Source: OLB6 sp964525565
Lineage (GTDB): Bacteria > Bacteroidota > Ignavibacteria > Kapaibacteriales > Kapaibacteriaceae
Reading direction: 5' to 3'
Assembly (NCBI GenBank): GCA_964525565.1
Contig: CAZGHI010000025.1
Location: 1 to 36,520, forward strand
DNA: 36,520 bases
Position numbers and translations under genes: made by a program. This document shows positions 15,604-23,797 of this stretch, one piece after another (position 1 is the stretch's first letter; each line of letters starts with the position of its first letter). A model generated the notes under the pieces. The model saw only the letters and a program-made list of their open reading frames with translations, was not told where the DNA came from and searched no databases.

Positions 15604-16920
15604 ATGAGTGAACATTTCCTGCGCATACTTCGAGCACTTGTTGTTCTAGCGGTTATGGTGCACAGCGTACAATCGGTTCGTTGTGGACAAGAAATTCCTG
15701 GTGCACCACAAACGAAACCAGTTGCCATTGTTGGAGCAACTGTTCACACCATTACACAAGGTACTATACAACGGGGTACTGTCCTTTTTGACAATGGTGT
15801 TGTCGTAGCTGTAGGAACCAATGTTCAGATACCACAGGGTGCGGTGGTGGTGAAGGCTGACGGAAAGCATGTCTATCCCGGCTTCATAGCTGCTAACACA
15901 ACACTTGGTTTAAACGAAATCGAAGCGGTGCGCGCCACACGTGATGCAGCCGAAGTAGGGTCGGTGAATCCCAACGCTCGGGCTGAAGTTGCTTATGATC
16001 CCGATAGCGATATCATACCAACAGTTCGATCGAATGGAGTTCTGATTGCGCATGTGGTTCCTGAAGGGGGCGTGGTAAGCGGACTCAGCTCCGTAATGCG
16101 ATTAGATGGATGGACGCGCGAAGACATTGCAATCAAACCGCGCGCAGGTATCGTGATGCACTGGCCACGCATGACGGTGAACAGAGCATGGTGGGAGCGT
16201 CGCAGTGCCGAGGAGCAGATTTCTGAATCGCTGAAACAAGTAGAGGAAATACGGACGCTCTTTCGTGAAGCACGCGCATACGCACGAATGGAAGAAGCCG
16301 GCCTTGATACCTCGAAACGTAACTTGAAACTCGAGGCAATGAGGGGATTATTCGATGGAGACTTACCGCTCATTGTTGTTGCAGGGGAGCGTCAGCAAAT
16401 CGAAGCTGCCTTAGATCTTGCACAGGACTTTGATTTATCCTTGATCATCATGGGGGGGGCTGAAGCACCACTTGTTGCAGAGAGGCTTCGCCAAAACAAC
16501 GTTCCTGTGATTCTGCAACCGGTGAACAGTTTGCCTTCTCGTGAAGAGGATAACTACGATGCTGCTTATACCCTGCCACTCAGGCTTGACGTGAGTGGTG
16601 TGGACTACTGCATATCGGACCGTGGATTCTGGCAAGTGCGATCGCTGCCATTTCAGGCAGGAACGGCAGTAGCCTACGGTCTTAGCGAGGAAAAGGCGCT
16701 TGCAGCAATAACAATCGCTCCTGCGCGCATTCTAGGAATTGCAGATAAGTATGGTTCAATCGAGGCGGGCAAAAGTGCCACTCTGTTCATTTGTAATGGC
16801 AATGCTCTCGACGTTCGGGGCAACATCGTTGAACAGGCGTGGATAGATGGTCGGTCCGTTGATCTCAGTAACCGCCATACACGTTTGTCTGAAAAGTATA
16901 GAGAGCGGTATAAACGTTGA
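15604..16920 (+). CDS. Amidohydrolase-superfamily protein lacking the canonical metal-binding HxH
   Basis: A 438-residue protein from ATG 15604; a TTG at 15580 is less likely. A signal peptide (LRALVVLAVMVHSVQS) suggests export. The composite-domain start (VAIVGATVHTITQG) and the hallmark C-terminal region (GLSEEKALAAITIAPARILGI, then YGSIEAGKSATL) identify the amidohydrolase superfamily. The strand-1 motif that should read PGFIDxHxH is PGFIAANTTLG, so both metal-ligand histidines are missing, and no clear replacement cluster is seen. Similar proteins are, to my knowledge, present in Bacteroidota beside active paralogues. It may be a binding or structural protein, not a hydrolase (inference). 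Its stop overlaps the TTG start of the next gene by four bases. An 8-G tract lies at 16452-16459. Confidence 0.85.
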   Translation: MSEHFLRILRALVVLAVMVHSVQSVRCGQEIPGAPQTKPVAIVGATVHTITQGTIQRGTVLFDNGVVVAVGTNVQIPQGAVVVKADGKHVYPGFIAANTTLGLNEIEAVRATRDAAEVGSVNPNARAEVAYDPDSDIIPTVRSNGVLIAHVVPEGGVVSGLSSVMRLDGWTREDIAIKPRAGIVMHWPRMTVNRAWWERRSAEEQISESLKQVEEIRTLFREARAYARMEEAGLDTSKRNLKLEAMRGLFDGDLPLIVVAGERQQIEAALDLAQDFDLSLIIMGGAEAPLVAERLRQNNVPVILQPVNSLPSREEDNYDAAYTLPLRLDVSGVDYCISDRGFWQVRSLPFQAGTAVAYGLSEEKALAAITIAPARILGIADKYGSIEAGKSATLFICNGNALDVRGNIVEQAWIDGRSVDLSNRHTRLSEKYRERYKR

Positions 16921-17810
16921 CCGACGGTACGCTGCTTGACCTGGTTCCGGTAGCCATCCCGACCACATCGCTCAACATGGCGAAACGCGCTATGAGTGCA
17001 CATGCATTTCAGAAGTTTTCCGGTGTGCACCTGTTTCGCATTGTGTATGCTTCAGACGGTTTACGCATCCATGGTTGGCTTGCATTGCCACCGGAACGTC
17101 CGATCTCCGCTCCGGCCATTGTATTCAATCGTGGTGGTACAGGCGCAAAAGGTGCCCTAAACGATGTAGGAGCAGCGGCATTTATTGGTCTCTATGCGTC
17201 GTGGGGATACGTAGCCATTGCGTCGAACTATCGCGGGGTTGCGGGGAGCGAGGGCACTGAAGAGTGGGGAGGGGGCGATGTTAACGACGCCTTGAATACG
17301 TTGGGTGTTCTCGACGGCCTAGGATATGTAGATCCGGACAGAATTGGAATCGTCGGCGGATCCCGTGGCGGCATGATGGCGCTTATGATGCTTACCAGAA
17401 CGCAGCGTTTCCGAGCAGCAATTACGTTCGGCGCTCCAACAAGCATTCATCTCGAGCAAGCCAGAGCATATATACGCAGCACAATGGCGAAACATTTACC
17501 GGACAATGCTGTCGAGCACGTTGAAGCCGAAAAGAGAAGTGCTGTTGTATTCGCTGAAAATCTGTGCCGAACAACACCGCTTCTTGTGCTACACGGTTCG
17601 GGTGACCGACGGGTACCGGCTGAACATGCACTTCGATTGGCTCAGGAATTACAGCGACTTCACTTTCCGTATAAACTCATCATTTACGACAATGCCGACC
17701 ATGTTCTTGCCGGCCGCAGAGCAGAAAGCACAGCGGATATGCGCTGGTGGCTCGATACCTACGTTCGTAACAAATCGCCTATCCCTCGCACCGGAGTATT
17801 CGGTGCATAG
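16917..17810 (+). CDS. Alpha/beta hydrolase, prolyl oligopeptidase (S9)-like
   Basis: A 297-residue protein with TTG start at 16917 overlapping the previous stop (TTGA); ATG 16977 is the alternative. The catalytic triad is visible: Ser149 in the nucleophile elbow GGSRGG, Asp230 in HGSGDRRVP, and His262 in NADHVL. An oxyanion-type segment VFNRGGTGAKG and NYRGVAGSEG precede them, as in S9 dipeptidyl-peptidase and acylaminoacyl-peptidase catalytic domains, but the N-terminal beta-propeller is absent. No signal peptide is seen, so it should be cytoplasmic. It is likely a peptidase or esterase; the substrate is unknown. It sits between the amidohydrolase and the M1 peptidase, and its 3' end overlaps the latter by eight bases. 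Confidence 0.9.
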   Translation: MTDGTLLDLVPVAIPTTSLNMAKRAMSAHAFQKFSGVHLFRIVYASDGLRIHGWLALPPERPISAPAIVFNRGGTGAKGALNDVGAAAFIGLYASWGYVAIASNYRGVAGSEGTEEWGGGDVNDALNTLGVLDGLGYVDPDRIGIVGGSRGGMMALMMLTRTQRFRAAITFGAPTSIHLEQARAYIRSTMAKHLPDNAVEHVEAEKRSAVVFAENLCRTTPLLVLHGSGDRRVPAEHALRLAQELQRLHFPYKLIIYDNADHVLAGRRAESTADMRWWLDTYVRNKSPIPRTGVFGA

Positions 17811-19857
17811 GTGGTCACAACTGCCGTTTATCACGATAGCGTGTTTTTGTGTTTCCCTGCTCCTCATTGGTGTGCCAGCGATGCACTCGCAGATTCTTGA
17901 AAAGATTATGCACTCCCCACTAACGTATGAGCACGAGTATCCAAAGTCAGTACATCACGTTCACAATCTGGGCTTTCCTCAGAAGATGGTGGATAGTACA
18001 CTCGATGTTCATCGTTATGATATCTCTTTGGACTGGTACAAACTAATAACATTGCCGTTGGCAGAAAGAGGGCCACATCACTTTACCGGAAGCGTGAGGA
18101 TTACGTTTGGAGTTACAAAACCGGTAAACAGAATTCGCCTTTCGGCCGCTGACCTGGCTGTCACGTCTGTGGTGTCCGAAAGCGTGGTGATCACAGAGGT
18201 ACGCACCGACGCAGACATTCTGATTGTATTCGACCGCGTACTAGACGTTGGACGGGCGTATGTGATCACGATAGACTATGTTGGCTTACAAAGCCGCAAA
18301 GGTGTGTATGGCTATAGTGCTACAGAGATCAGCGAGACAGAACCGTTCTCTTTCGGCTGCGCATTTATGTTCACGGAACCAACGCAGTCTCGCTATGTTT
18401 ATCCGTGTAACGATGCGCCACACGACAAAGCGTTGTTTACCGTTGCCATAACATTACCACATGGTTACACTGGTGTGAGCAATGGAACTCTGATGGATGT
18501 GGTTCCGCGTACCGACTCTACAAGTGAACATCATTGGCGCCACGATAAGCCCATGCCCACTTATTTGTTTAGTGTTGCAGCATCGGTGTACGATACACTG
18601 ATGCAGGAAGGCGAGAGCATCAATGGCAATCGAATTCCTATCGCCAACTACTTCTGGGCCAGAGATCGCGATAGCACTCGGTACAGTGCTGTTCGATCGT
18701 TGGCTAACATACCGTCCATGTTGGCTGCGCTTGAAACGTACTTCGGACCGTATCCCTTTGAATCATACGGGCATGTTTTTGGGGCACCAATGGAGATCGG
18801 TGCAATGGAGCACCAAACAATGGTACTCGTAAACCGACGTTGGCTTGAGGGTGATATAGAGCCAGGATTCGCCCACGAATTAGGCCACCATTGGTCCGGA
18901 AACATTGTCTCGTGTGGGTCGTGGCCGGATATTTGGCTGAACGAGGGGGGGGCTACGTGGAGCGAAGCACTATGGCGTTTGCACAAAGAAGGTCCGTCGG
19001 GATACAGATCGCAAATGGAAGCAAGAAGAACACGGTACTTGAAAACTGCACTTATTGACCCTCCCATTTACGATCCGCCAATGAGCATTCTCTTTAACGA
19101 GGGATCAACGTATTGTAAATCGGCCTGGGTGATGCACATGATGTATAGGCAAGAGGGACAGCGCTTTCTTGATGCGTTACAAGAGTGGTATAGACGTGAC
19201 ACGCCGGTAAGCCGGCAGACGTTTGAGTTTATCGAGTTTATTGCGGACCGTATCCCTAACCCTGTAATTGCGTGGTCCACCTTCTTTGATCAGTGGCTTC
19301 TGCAACAGTATCACCCCGTAGTGTATTGTACGCTGAATGTGGACAGTATATCCTCAACAGGACAGTCACACGGCTCAGTTGCCATTTCCCAAATGCAACA
19401 GTCTCGTGGTTTCGACACCGAGTTTCACTTTCCTCTGACCATACGGTTTATTTCTGACCAGCAATCAGCAGACACAACCGTTCTTGTTACCTCCGCCCAG
19501 ATGGTTGTGCAATTTCGCTTGCCATTTCGCCCAACCTCGATTACCATAGATCCTGAGCGCAATGTTCTTCTTGAGGATTCAATAACGGTAACGACGATGA
19601 ACGATGTTACACCGGATCAGAATACGCTTAGCATTCCAGGAGCCCTGCCACACATTGTATCTCAGCCCCTTATCGTTCATGCTGCGTCGGGGTCAACTGT
19701 CCGCGTGTATGCAACTGACGGAACACTGGTTGACCAAGCACTATGTGTTCACGGAAACGTAATTTTCGATACCAGGTCATGGTTCCCCGGTATGTATGCA
19801 GTGCATTCACAGCATGGACACCGGTCGCAGCAATCTGTATTTATCATGGTTCGGTAG
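17803..19857 (+). CDS. M1-family metallopeptidase with T9SS sorting domain
   Basis: A 684-residue protein. GTG 17803, with GGAG 7 bases upstream, gives a signal peptide (FITIACFCVSLLLIGVPA); the open frame extends to 17506 but only by reading through the upstream gene. The zinc site is complete: H358-E-L-G-H362 and E381 in NEGG, 19 residues later. The exopeptidase motif reads GAMEH (333-337) in place of GAMEN, as in some Bacteroidota M1 enzymes. The C-terminus (STVRVYATDGTLVDQ, WFPGMYAVHS, ending in FIMVR) is a type IX tail, so the enzyme should act outside the cell on peptides. The zinc-ligand codons run into an 8-G tract (18945-18952). Confidence 0.93.
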   Translation: MHRWSQLPFITIACFCVSLLLIGVPAMHSQILEKIMHSPLTYEHEYPKSVHHVHNLGFPQKMVDSTLDVHRYDISLDWYKLITLPLAERGPHHFTGSVRITFGVTKPVNRIRLSAADLAVTSVVSESVVITEVRTDADILIVFDRVLDVGRAYVITIDYVGLQSRKGVYGYSATEISETEPFSFGCAFMFTEPTQSRYVYPCNDAPHDKALFTVAITLPHGYTGVSNGTLMDVVPRTDSTSEHHWRHDKPMPTYLFSVAASVYDTLMQEGESINGNRIPIANYFWARDRDSTRYSAVRSLANIPSMLAALETYFGPYPFESYGHVFGAPMEIGAMEHQTMVLVNRRWLEGDIEPGFAHELGHHWSGNIVSCGSWPDIWLNEGGATWSEALWRLHKEGPSGYRSQMEARRTRYLKTALIDPPIYDPPMSILFNEGSTYCKSAWVMHMMYRQEGQRFLDALQEWYRRDTPVSRQTFEFIEFIADRIPNPVIAWSTFFDQWLLQQYHPVVYCTLNVDSISSTGQSHGSVAISQMQQSRGFDTEFHFPLTIRFISDQQSADTTVLVTSAQMVVQFRLPFRPTSITIDPERNVLLEDSITVTTMNDVTPDQNTLSIPGALPHIVSQPLIVHAASGSTVRVYATDGTLVDQALCVHGNVIFDTRSWFPGMYAVHSQHGHRSQQSVFIMVR

Positions 19858-19876
19858 TTACTATGGAGGTGCCAGC

Positions 19877-20518
19877 GTGGGTGAAGTCAACATAGCTGAT
19901 GTTCGCCGAGAATATGCCCGCGAAACATTGGATGAGAAGAGCGTATTGCATAGTCCGTTCGAACAGTTTTCTCTGTGGTTAGACGAAGCAGTAGCCGCCA
20001 ATGTGCCGGAGCCAACGGCCATGACACTTTCTACCGTAAACGATGTAGGGCAGCCTTCGGCACGGGTTGTGCTGTTAAAGGGGCTTGATCATGGAATGGT
20101 GTTCTACACGAACTATGAGAGCAGAAAGGGAACCGATCTTTTGGCGAACCCCAAAGCAGCAATATTGTTCTTTTGGCCTGAGTTGGAGCGTCAGGTACGT
20201 GCGGAGGGAGTAGTTGAAAAGGTATCACGGACGGAGAGCGAAGAATATTTCCGTTCGCGCCCATATGCCAGTAAGATTGGTGCTTGGGCTTCTGCACAAA
20301 GCAGTCCAGTTCCCTCACGAATGGAATTAGAGGGTAAGTACAAAATCATCGAAAAGTTATACCCGGAAAACGATGTTCCTTTGCCCCCTCACTGGGGGGG
20401 GTACAGGCTGCTGCCAACAGTGTTCGAATTCTGGCAAGGAAGGCCAAATCGTTTACACGACCGCATTCGGTACACCGCGCATGCACAGGGGTGGAAAATC
20501 GAACGGTTGTGCCCCTGA
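19877..20518 (+). CDS. pdxH: Pyridoxamine 5'-phosphate oxidase
   Basis: I chose GTG 19877 because GGAGG lies 7 bases upstream and the 213-residue product matches PdxH length; the frame is open back to 19796 but overlaps the M1 peptidase. Signature stretches are complete: ARVVLLKGLDHGMVFYTNY (62-80) with SRKG for FMN, QVRAEGVVEKVS (106-117), IGAWASAQS (134-142), and the C-terminal EFWQGRPNRLHDR (184-196) that binds FMN and substrate. It oxidises pyridoxine or pyridoxamine phosphate to pyridoxal phosphate using FMN and oxygen, so the host meets oxygen. HWGGY is encoded across an 8-G tract (20394-20401). It converges with the oppC-like gene with only two bases between the stops. Confidence 0.96.
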   Translation: MGEVNIADVRREYARETLDEKSVLHSPFEQFSLWLDEAVAANVPEPTAMTLSTVNDVGQPSARVVLLKGLDHGMVFYTNYESRKGTDLLANPKAAILFFWPELERQVRAEGVVEKVSRTESEEYFRSRPYASKIGAWASAQSSPVPSRMELEGKYKIIEKLYPENDVPLPPHWGGYRLLPTVFEFWQGRPNRLHDRIRYTAHAQGWKIERLCP

Positions 20519-20520
20519 GG

Positions 20521-21570
20521 TTACGAACGCAATCTTGGATCAGTAGCGTCGCGCAAGGCATCACCGATAAAATTGAATGCAACTACGGTGATAAAGATGA
20601 TCAATCCTGGAAATACGGCAAGCCACCACGAATAGGTGCTGGCACGCGCCTTGTTTAACACAGATCCCCAGGTAACTACCGTTGGAGGAACGCCAAAACC
20701 AAGAAAAGACAGCGCGCTTTCCAGCAGGATGGCACTTACAATGCCAAATGCGGCGTACACTAAAACAGGAGCAATGGCATTGGGTAGTACATGTCGGAAC
20801 ATAATTCTGCGTGTGCTGTATCCCAGCGCCGTAGCAGCACTCACGAAATCAAGGTTCCGAACGCGCAGTACTTCTCCACGCATAAACCGGGCAATTGCAG
20901 TCCATCCCGTAAATCCAATCAGCAGCATGATTAGCCAGATTGAGCTTTGCTCTACCATTGCTGATATCGTAAGTATCAAGAACAGTCGCGGTATTGTGAT
21001 AACTATTTCTATAATCCTGGAAATCAGAATATCTACTCCACCACCAAAGTATCCAGCGAGTGTTCCGAGAATTATGCCAATTGCCAGAGCAATAGACATG
21101 GCAATAACGCCGATGGAGAGTGCATAACGCGAGCCGTGGATGAGTCCGGCAAGTACATCGCGGCCAATATCATCAGTTCCCAGTATGTGTTTGCTGGTGG
21201 GCGCTCTGTCCCGTAAAGCGATCAGGTTTTTGTCGGTTGTTCCCGGTGAATAGGGTACAGGTGGGAAAATAGCCCATTGGTAATCGAGCGTTTTCCAGTC
21301 GGCAGTGGCTTCTTCTGCCGTCCATGAACTCACACCCACATGAACGAGATATTCCTTAAGTACCGGCGAATAAACCCCGCTACCGCGTGAACACAGTATA
21401 GGTTTATCGTTGGCTAGAACGTCGGCAAGGAGGGCAACAGCCACCAAAGCAATAACGAGCCAAACACTTATTACACCAAAAGTGGATTGTTTGAATCGCC
21501 GAAGAACGAAAGCGCCGTATGACTGACTATTGTCGTGCTGTTTTTTGCTATGATGTGTTGTTGTGCTCAT
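20521..21570 (-). CDS. ABC transporter permease, OppC/DppC-like
   Basis: A 349-residue inner-membrane permease from ATG 21570; a longer start at 21633 lies inside the upstream gene. It has the binding-protein-dependent permease fold: an N-terminal transmembrane helix, a long periplasmic segment (~70-140), the HILGTDDIGRDVLAGLIHG motif typical of OppC/DppC, and the EAA-type coupling loop in ALGYSTRRIMFRHVLPN. It should pair with the OppB-like gene just upstream to import or export small peptides. No substrate-binding protein or ATPase is in the window, so these would be encoded elsewhere. The periplasmic segment is longer than in E. coli OppC. Confidence 0.9.
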   Translation of the reverse strand: MSTTTHHSKKQHDNSQSYGAFVLRRFKQSTFGVISVWLVIALVAVALLADVLANDKPILCSRGSGVYSPVLKEYLVHVGVSSWTAEEATADWKTLDYQWAIFPPVPYSPGTTDKNLIALRDRAPTSKHILGTDDIGRDVLAGLIHGSRYALSIGVIAMSIALAIGIILGTLAGYFGGGVDILISRIIEIVITIPRLFLILTISAMVEQSSIWLIMLLIGFTGWTAIARFMRGEVLRVRNLDFVSAATALGYSTRRIMFRHVLPNAIAPVLVYAAFGIVSAILLESALSFLGFGVPPTVVTWGSVLNKARASTYSWWLAVFPGLIIFITVVAFNFIGDALRDATDPRLRS

Positions 21571-21592
21571 GTTGCTACGGTTGCGCCGGTAG

Positions 21593-22675
21593 TTACGATC
21601 GTTTAGCTCCGTACGATATTCGCGGATCGGCAACTGTGTACAGAATATCGCTAATCAGCATGCCAAGCAGGGTTAACACTGCACTGATTGTGAACACAGC
21701 CAGTATCATGGGGTAGTCTAGTGCGCGGAGCGCTTCGAACGACAAAAGGCCCATACCCGGAATACTAAAGATCGTCTCAACGATTACAGAGCCGCCAATC
21801 AGGTTTGGCAAGATTGCTGCTGCCAGAGTGATCAGCGGAATAAGAGCGTTACGAAGAGCGTGCTTGTAAACTACACGGCGTTCGTCCAGGCCTTTCGCTC
21901 GCGCTGTTCGGATGTAGTCCTGACGTATTACCTCGAGCATAGATGAGCGCATCTGACGTGAAATAAACGCAAAGTCGGCGTACACGTACACCATCATAGG
22001 CAAGGTTAGGTGCCACGCATAGTCAGCAAGACGTTGCCAAAAGTTCCACGATGCATTGGCAGACATTGACCTGAGTCCGCCACTGGGAAAAATGGAGGCG
22101 AATTCAGGATTGCAGAGAAATGTAACGGCCAGTGTACCAACCCAGAATACCGGTAGTGAGTAGAGAGCAAAAACAACGAATGTGGACGACTTCTCGAACA
22201 GTGTTCCGGGATGTGTTGCACTGTACACACCCAGCGGAACGGCAATGCCATATGCTATTACAATCGCAATAACGTTCATGATCAGCGTAACAGGAACGCG
22301 CTCAAGCATCTTGTCGAACACCGGACGATTGTCTTTAAAGGACTTCCCGAAATTTGGAATCCCTGTAAACCTAAGGTGCTGAAGATGTGTGCCCGTTTTC
22401 GTGAATACACCATCCATTTCAAAGCCCAGTAACCCACCCGTCCACAGAAGGTACTGTTGCCATACCGGCTTGTCAAGGTGCCATTGTTCACGGATGAGTT
22501 CTGCTTGTTTTGCATTCAGATTTGCTCGAACACCAACACCACCTTCAGCGCCAACACCTACTTTCATTGCTGCGGGATCGCCAGGTGCCATTCTGCTAAT
22601 GCCAAAACTGATCATCGTGATCACGATGAGTGTTGGAATGAACAGCAGAACTCTGCGTAAAATGTATTGCCACAT
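21593..22675 (-). CDS. ABC transporter permease, OppB/DppB-like
   Basis: A 360-residue permease from ATG 22675 (a GTG five codons upstream is less likely). The N-terminus MWQYILRRVLLFIPTLIVIT, then SFGISRMAPGDPA, is the typical OppB start. The coupling loop is IRTARAKGLDERRVVYKHALRN and the end is LISDILYTVADPRISYG, here split by no frameshift. An insertion of about 50 residues (~90-140) makes it longer than OppB and closer in size to YejB-type permeases. It lies 31 bases after yraN and 22 bases before the OppC-like gene, forming one minus-strand unit. Confidence 0.9.
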   Translation of the reverse strand: MWQYILRRVLLFIPTLIVITMISFGISRMAPGDPAAMKVGVGAEGGVGVRANLNAKQAELIREQWHLDKPVWQQYLLWTGGLLGFEMDGVFTKTGTHLQHLRFTGIPNFGKSFKDNRPVFDKMLERVPVTLIMNVIAIVIAYGIAVPLGVYSATHPGTLFEKSSTFVVFALYSLPVFWVGTLAVTFLCNPEFASIFPSGGLRSMSANASWNFWQRLADYAWHLTLPMMVYVYADFAFISRQMRSSMLEVIRQDYIRTARAKGLDERRVVYKHALRNALIPLITLAAAILPNLIGGSVIVETIFSIPGMGLLSFEALRALDYPMILAVFTISAVLTLLGMLISDILYTVADPRISYGAKRS

Positions 22676-22706
22676 GTGGCGAAAATACACCGTGCTGATG
22701 TTGCCT

Positions 22707-23087
22707 TTACATACAGTTAATAATGTGACGTATGGAAGGAGCCCCTTTCAATAGATCAATTGCAATAACATCGAACCGACATGGCTTACCATACCAACCG
22801 TGCATAAGCATGTACGCTTCGGCAGTGCGACGTATTCTACGCTGCTTCACAGGTCCAATGCTGCTTTCCGGATATCCGAAAGACAGGTGAGTTCGGCATC
22901 GGACTTCAACGAAAACCAGAATGTCTCCATCCGTCATAACAAGGTCTAGTTCACCAACCTTTTTAAACGTGAAGTTACTTGAAACAAACTGATAGCCCTT
23001 GTGTTCCAGGTATTGCTTGGCAAGCAATTCTGCCCGATCTCCGATTTGCCTTGTACTCTGCGTTGCGCTTTTCGAGTTTTGTACCAT
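22707..23087 (-). CDS. UPF0102/YraN-family endonuclease-like protein
   Basis: A 126-residue protein with the YraN signature: RQIGDRAELLAKQYLEHKGY near the N-terminus, then GELDLVMTDGDILVFVEVR with the E-x-D and V-E-V-R pattern of the PD-(D/E)xK nuclease fold, and a C-terminal FDVIAID. Members are found near ruvA/RNase H genes in many bacteria and are thought to act on DNA. The start ATG (23087-23085) shares two bases with the ruvA start on the other strand, so the two genes diverge from the same CATG. No promoter sequence separates them. Confidence 0.9.
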   Translation of the reverse strand: MVQNSKSATQSTRQIGDRAELLAKQYLEHKGYQFVSSNFTFKKVGELDLVMTDGDILVFVEVRCRTHLSFGYPESSIGPVKQRRIRRTAEAYMLMHGWYGKPCRFDVIAIDLLKGAPSIRHIINCM

Positions 23088-23682
23088 GATCGCTCAATTG
23101 CACGGTGTTGTTGCCGCAAAAGGCGGAATGGATGTGGTTGTAGTTTGTGGTGGGGTTGGATATGCAGTGTCCGTTTCATTGTCCACCATGGACAAAGTGC
23201 CGGAAATTGGCCAAAACGTGACGCTGCTTACTGTGTTCACTGTTCGCGAAGACGCATTTACGATATATGGCTTCGCCGATCAGTCCGAACGCGATATGTT
23301 CCGCTTGCTCACAGCCACCCAGGGTGTTGGTGGGCGCACGGCATTGGGTATTCTCTCTGCTACTACGGTGGCGGATCTGCAGCAGAGCATCGTATCGGGC
23401 AACATACAAGCCCTTACGCGATTACCTGGCATTGGGAAAAAAACGGCTGAACGGCTTGTGGTAGAGCTTAAAGACAAAGTCCATCGGGTTCACACGGACT
23501 TCAGACTGCCAGATGCTCCTACCACAGTATCCGCAATCGAAGATGCCATTAGCGCACTGCAGGCACTAGGGTTTACTCGTGTTGCGGCTGAAAAGTCTGT
23601 GAAAGCTGTTCGTACAGAATTATCAGAACCTGAGCTCACTGCCGAAGACATCATAAGAGCTGCGCTACGGACGAAAACGTAA
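23086..23682 (+). CDS. ruvA: Holliday junction branch-migration protein RuvA
   Basis: A 198-residue protein starting at ATG 23086; earlier in-frame codons back to 22999 do not match the family. The start MIAQLHGVVAAKGG is canonical. Domain I (OB-fold) includes VFTVREDAFTIYGFAD and domain II includes two helix-hairpin-helix elements (LLTATQGVGGRTALGIL and ALTRLPGIGKKTAERLVVEL), which bind the junction. The flexible linker and domain III (~150-198, SALQALGFTRVAAEKSVKAV) bind RuvB. It acts with RuvB and RuvC in recombination repair; neither is in the window. Confidence 0.96.
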   Translation: MIAQLHGVVAAKGGMDVVVVCGGVGYAVSVSLSTMDKVPEIGQNVTLLTVFTVREDAFTIYGFADQSERDMFRLLTATQGVGGRTALGILSATTVADLQQSIVSGNIQALTRLPGIGKKTAERLVVELKDKVHRVHTDFRLPDAPTTVSAIEDAISALQALGFTRVAAEKSVKAVRTELSEPELTAEDIIRAALRTKT

Positions 23683-23740
23683 TCAGTGCAACCACAGAGC
23701 ATGTGTAATTGTCGTATGAATTGTGCAATGCCTAGAAACT

Positions 23741-23748
23741 TAGTTTTG
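23741..23748 (+). promoter_or_regulatory. Candidate -7 element for the HisA-like gene
   Basis: TAGTTTTG matches TAnnTTTG, 49 bases upstream of the GTG start at 23798. A TTG lies 17 bases upstream (23721-23723), shorter than the usual -33 spacing. Confidence 0.33.
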
Positions 23749-23797
23749 TGTGGCAGCTAGTTAACAGAACAATACATCCTTTTAACAAGGCAGATCT

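Noticed and set aside
17506..17802. N-terminal extension of the M1 peptidase frame
   Set aside because: It overlaps the alpha/beta hydrolase catalytic region in another frame and carries no signal peptide; the GTG at 17803 gives one.
18333..18337. GAMEN changed to GAMEH in the M1 peptidase as a sign of inactivity
   Set aside because: The motif is at residues 333-337, and the variant occurs in Bacteroidota M1 enzymes as I recall; the zinc site is complete.
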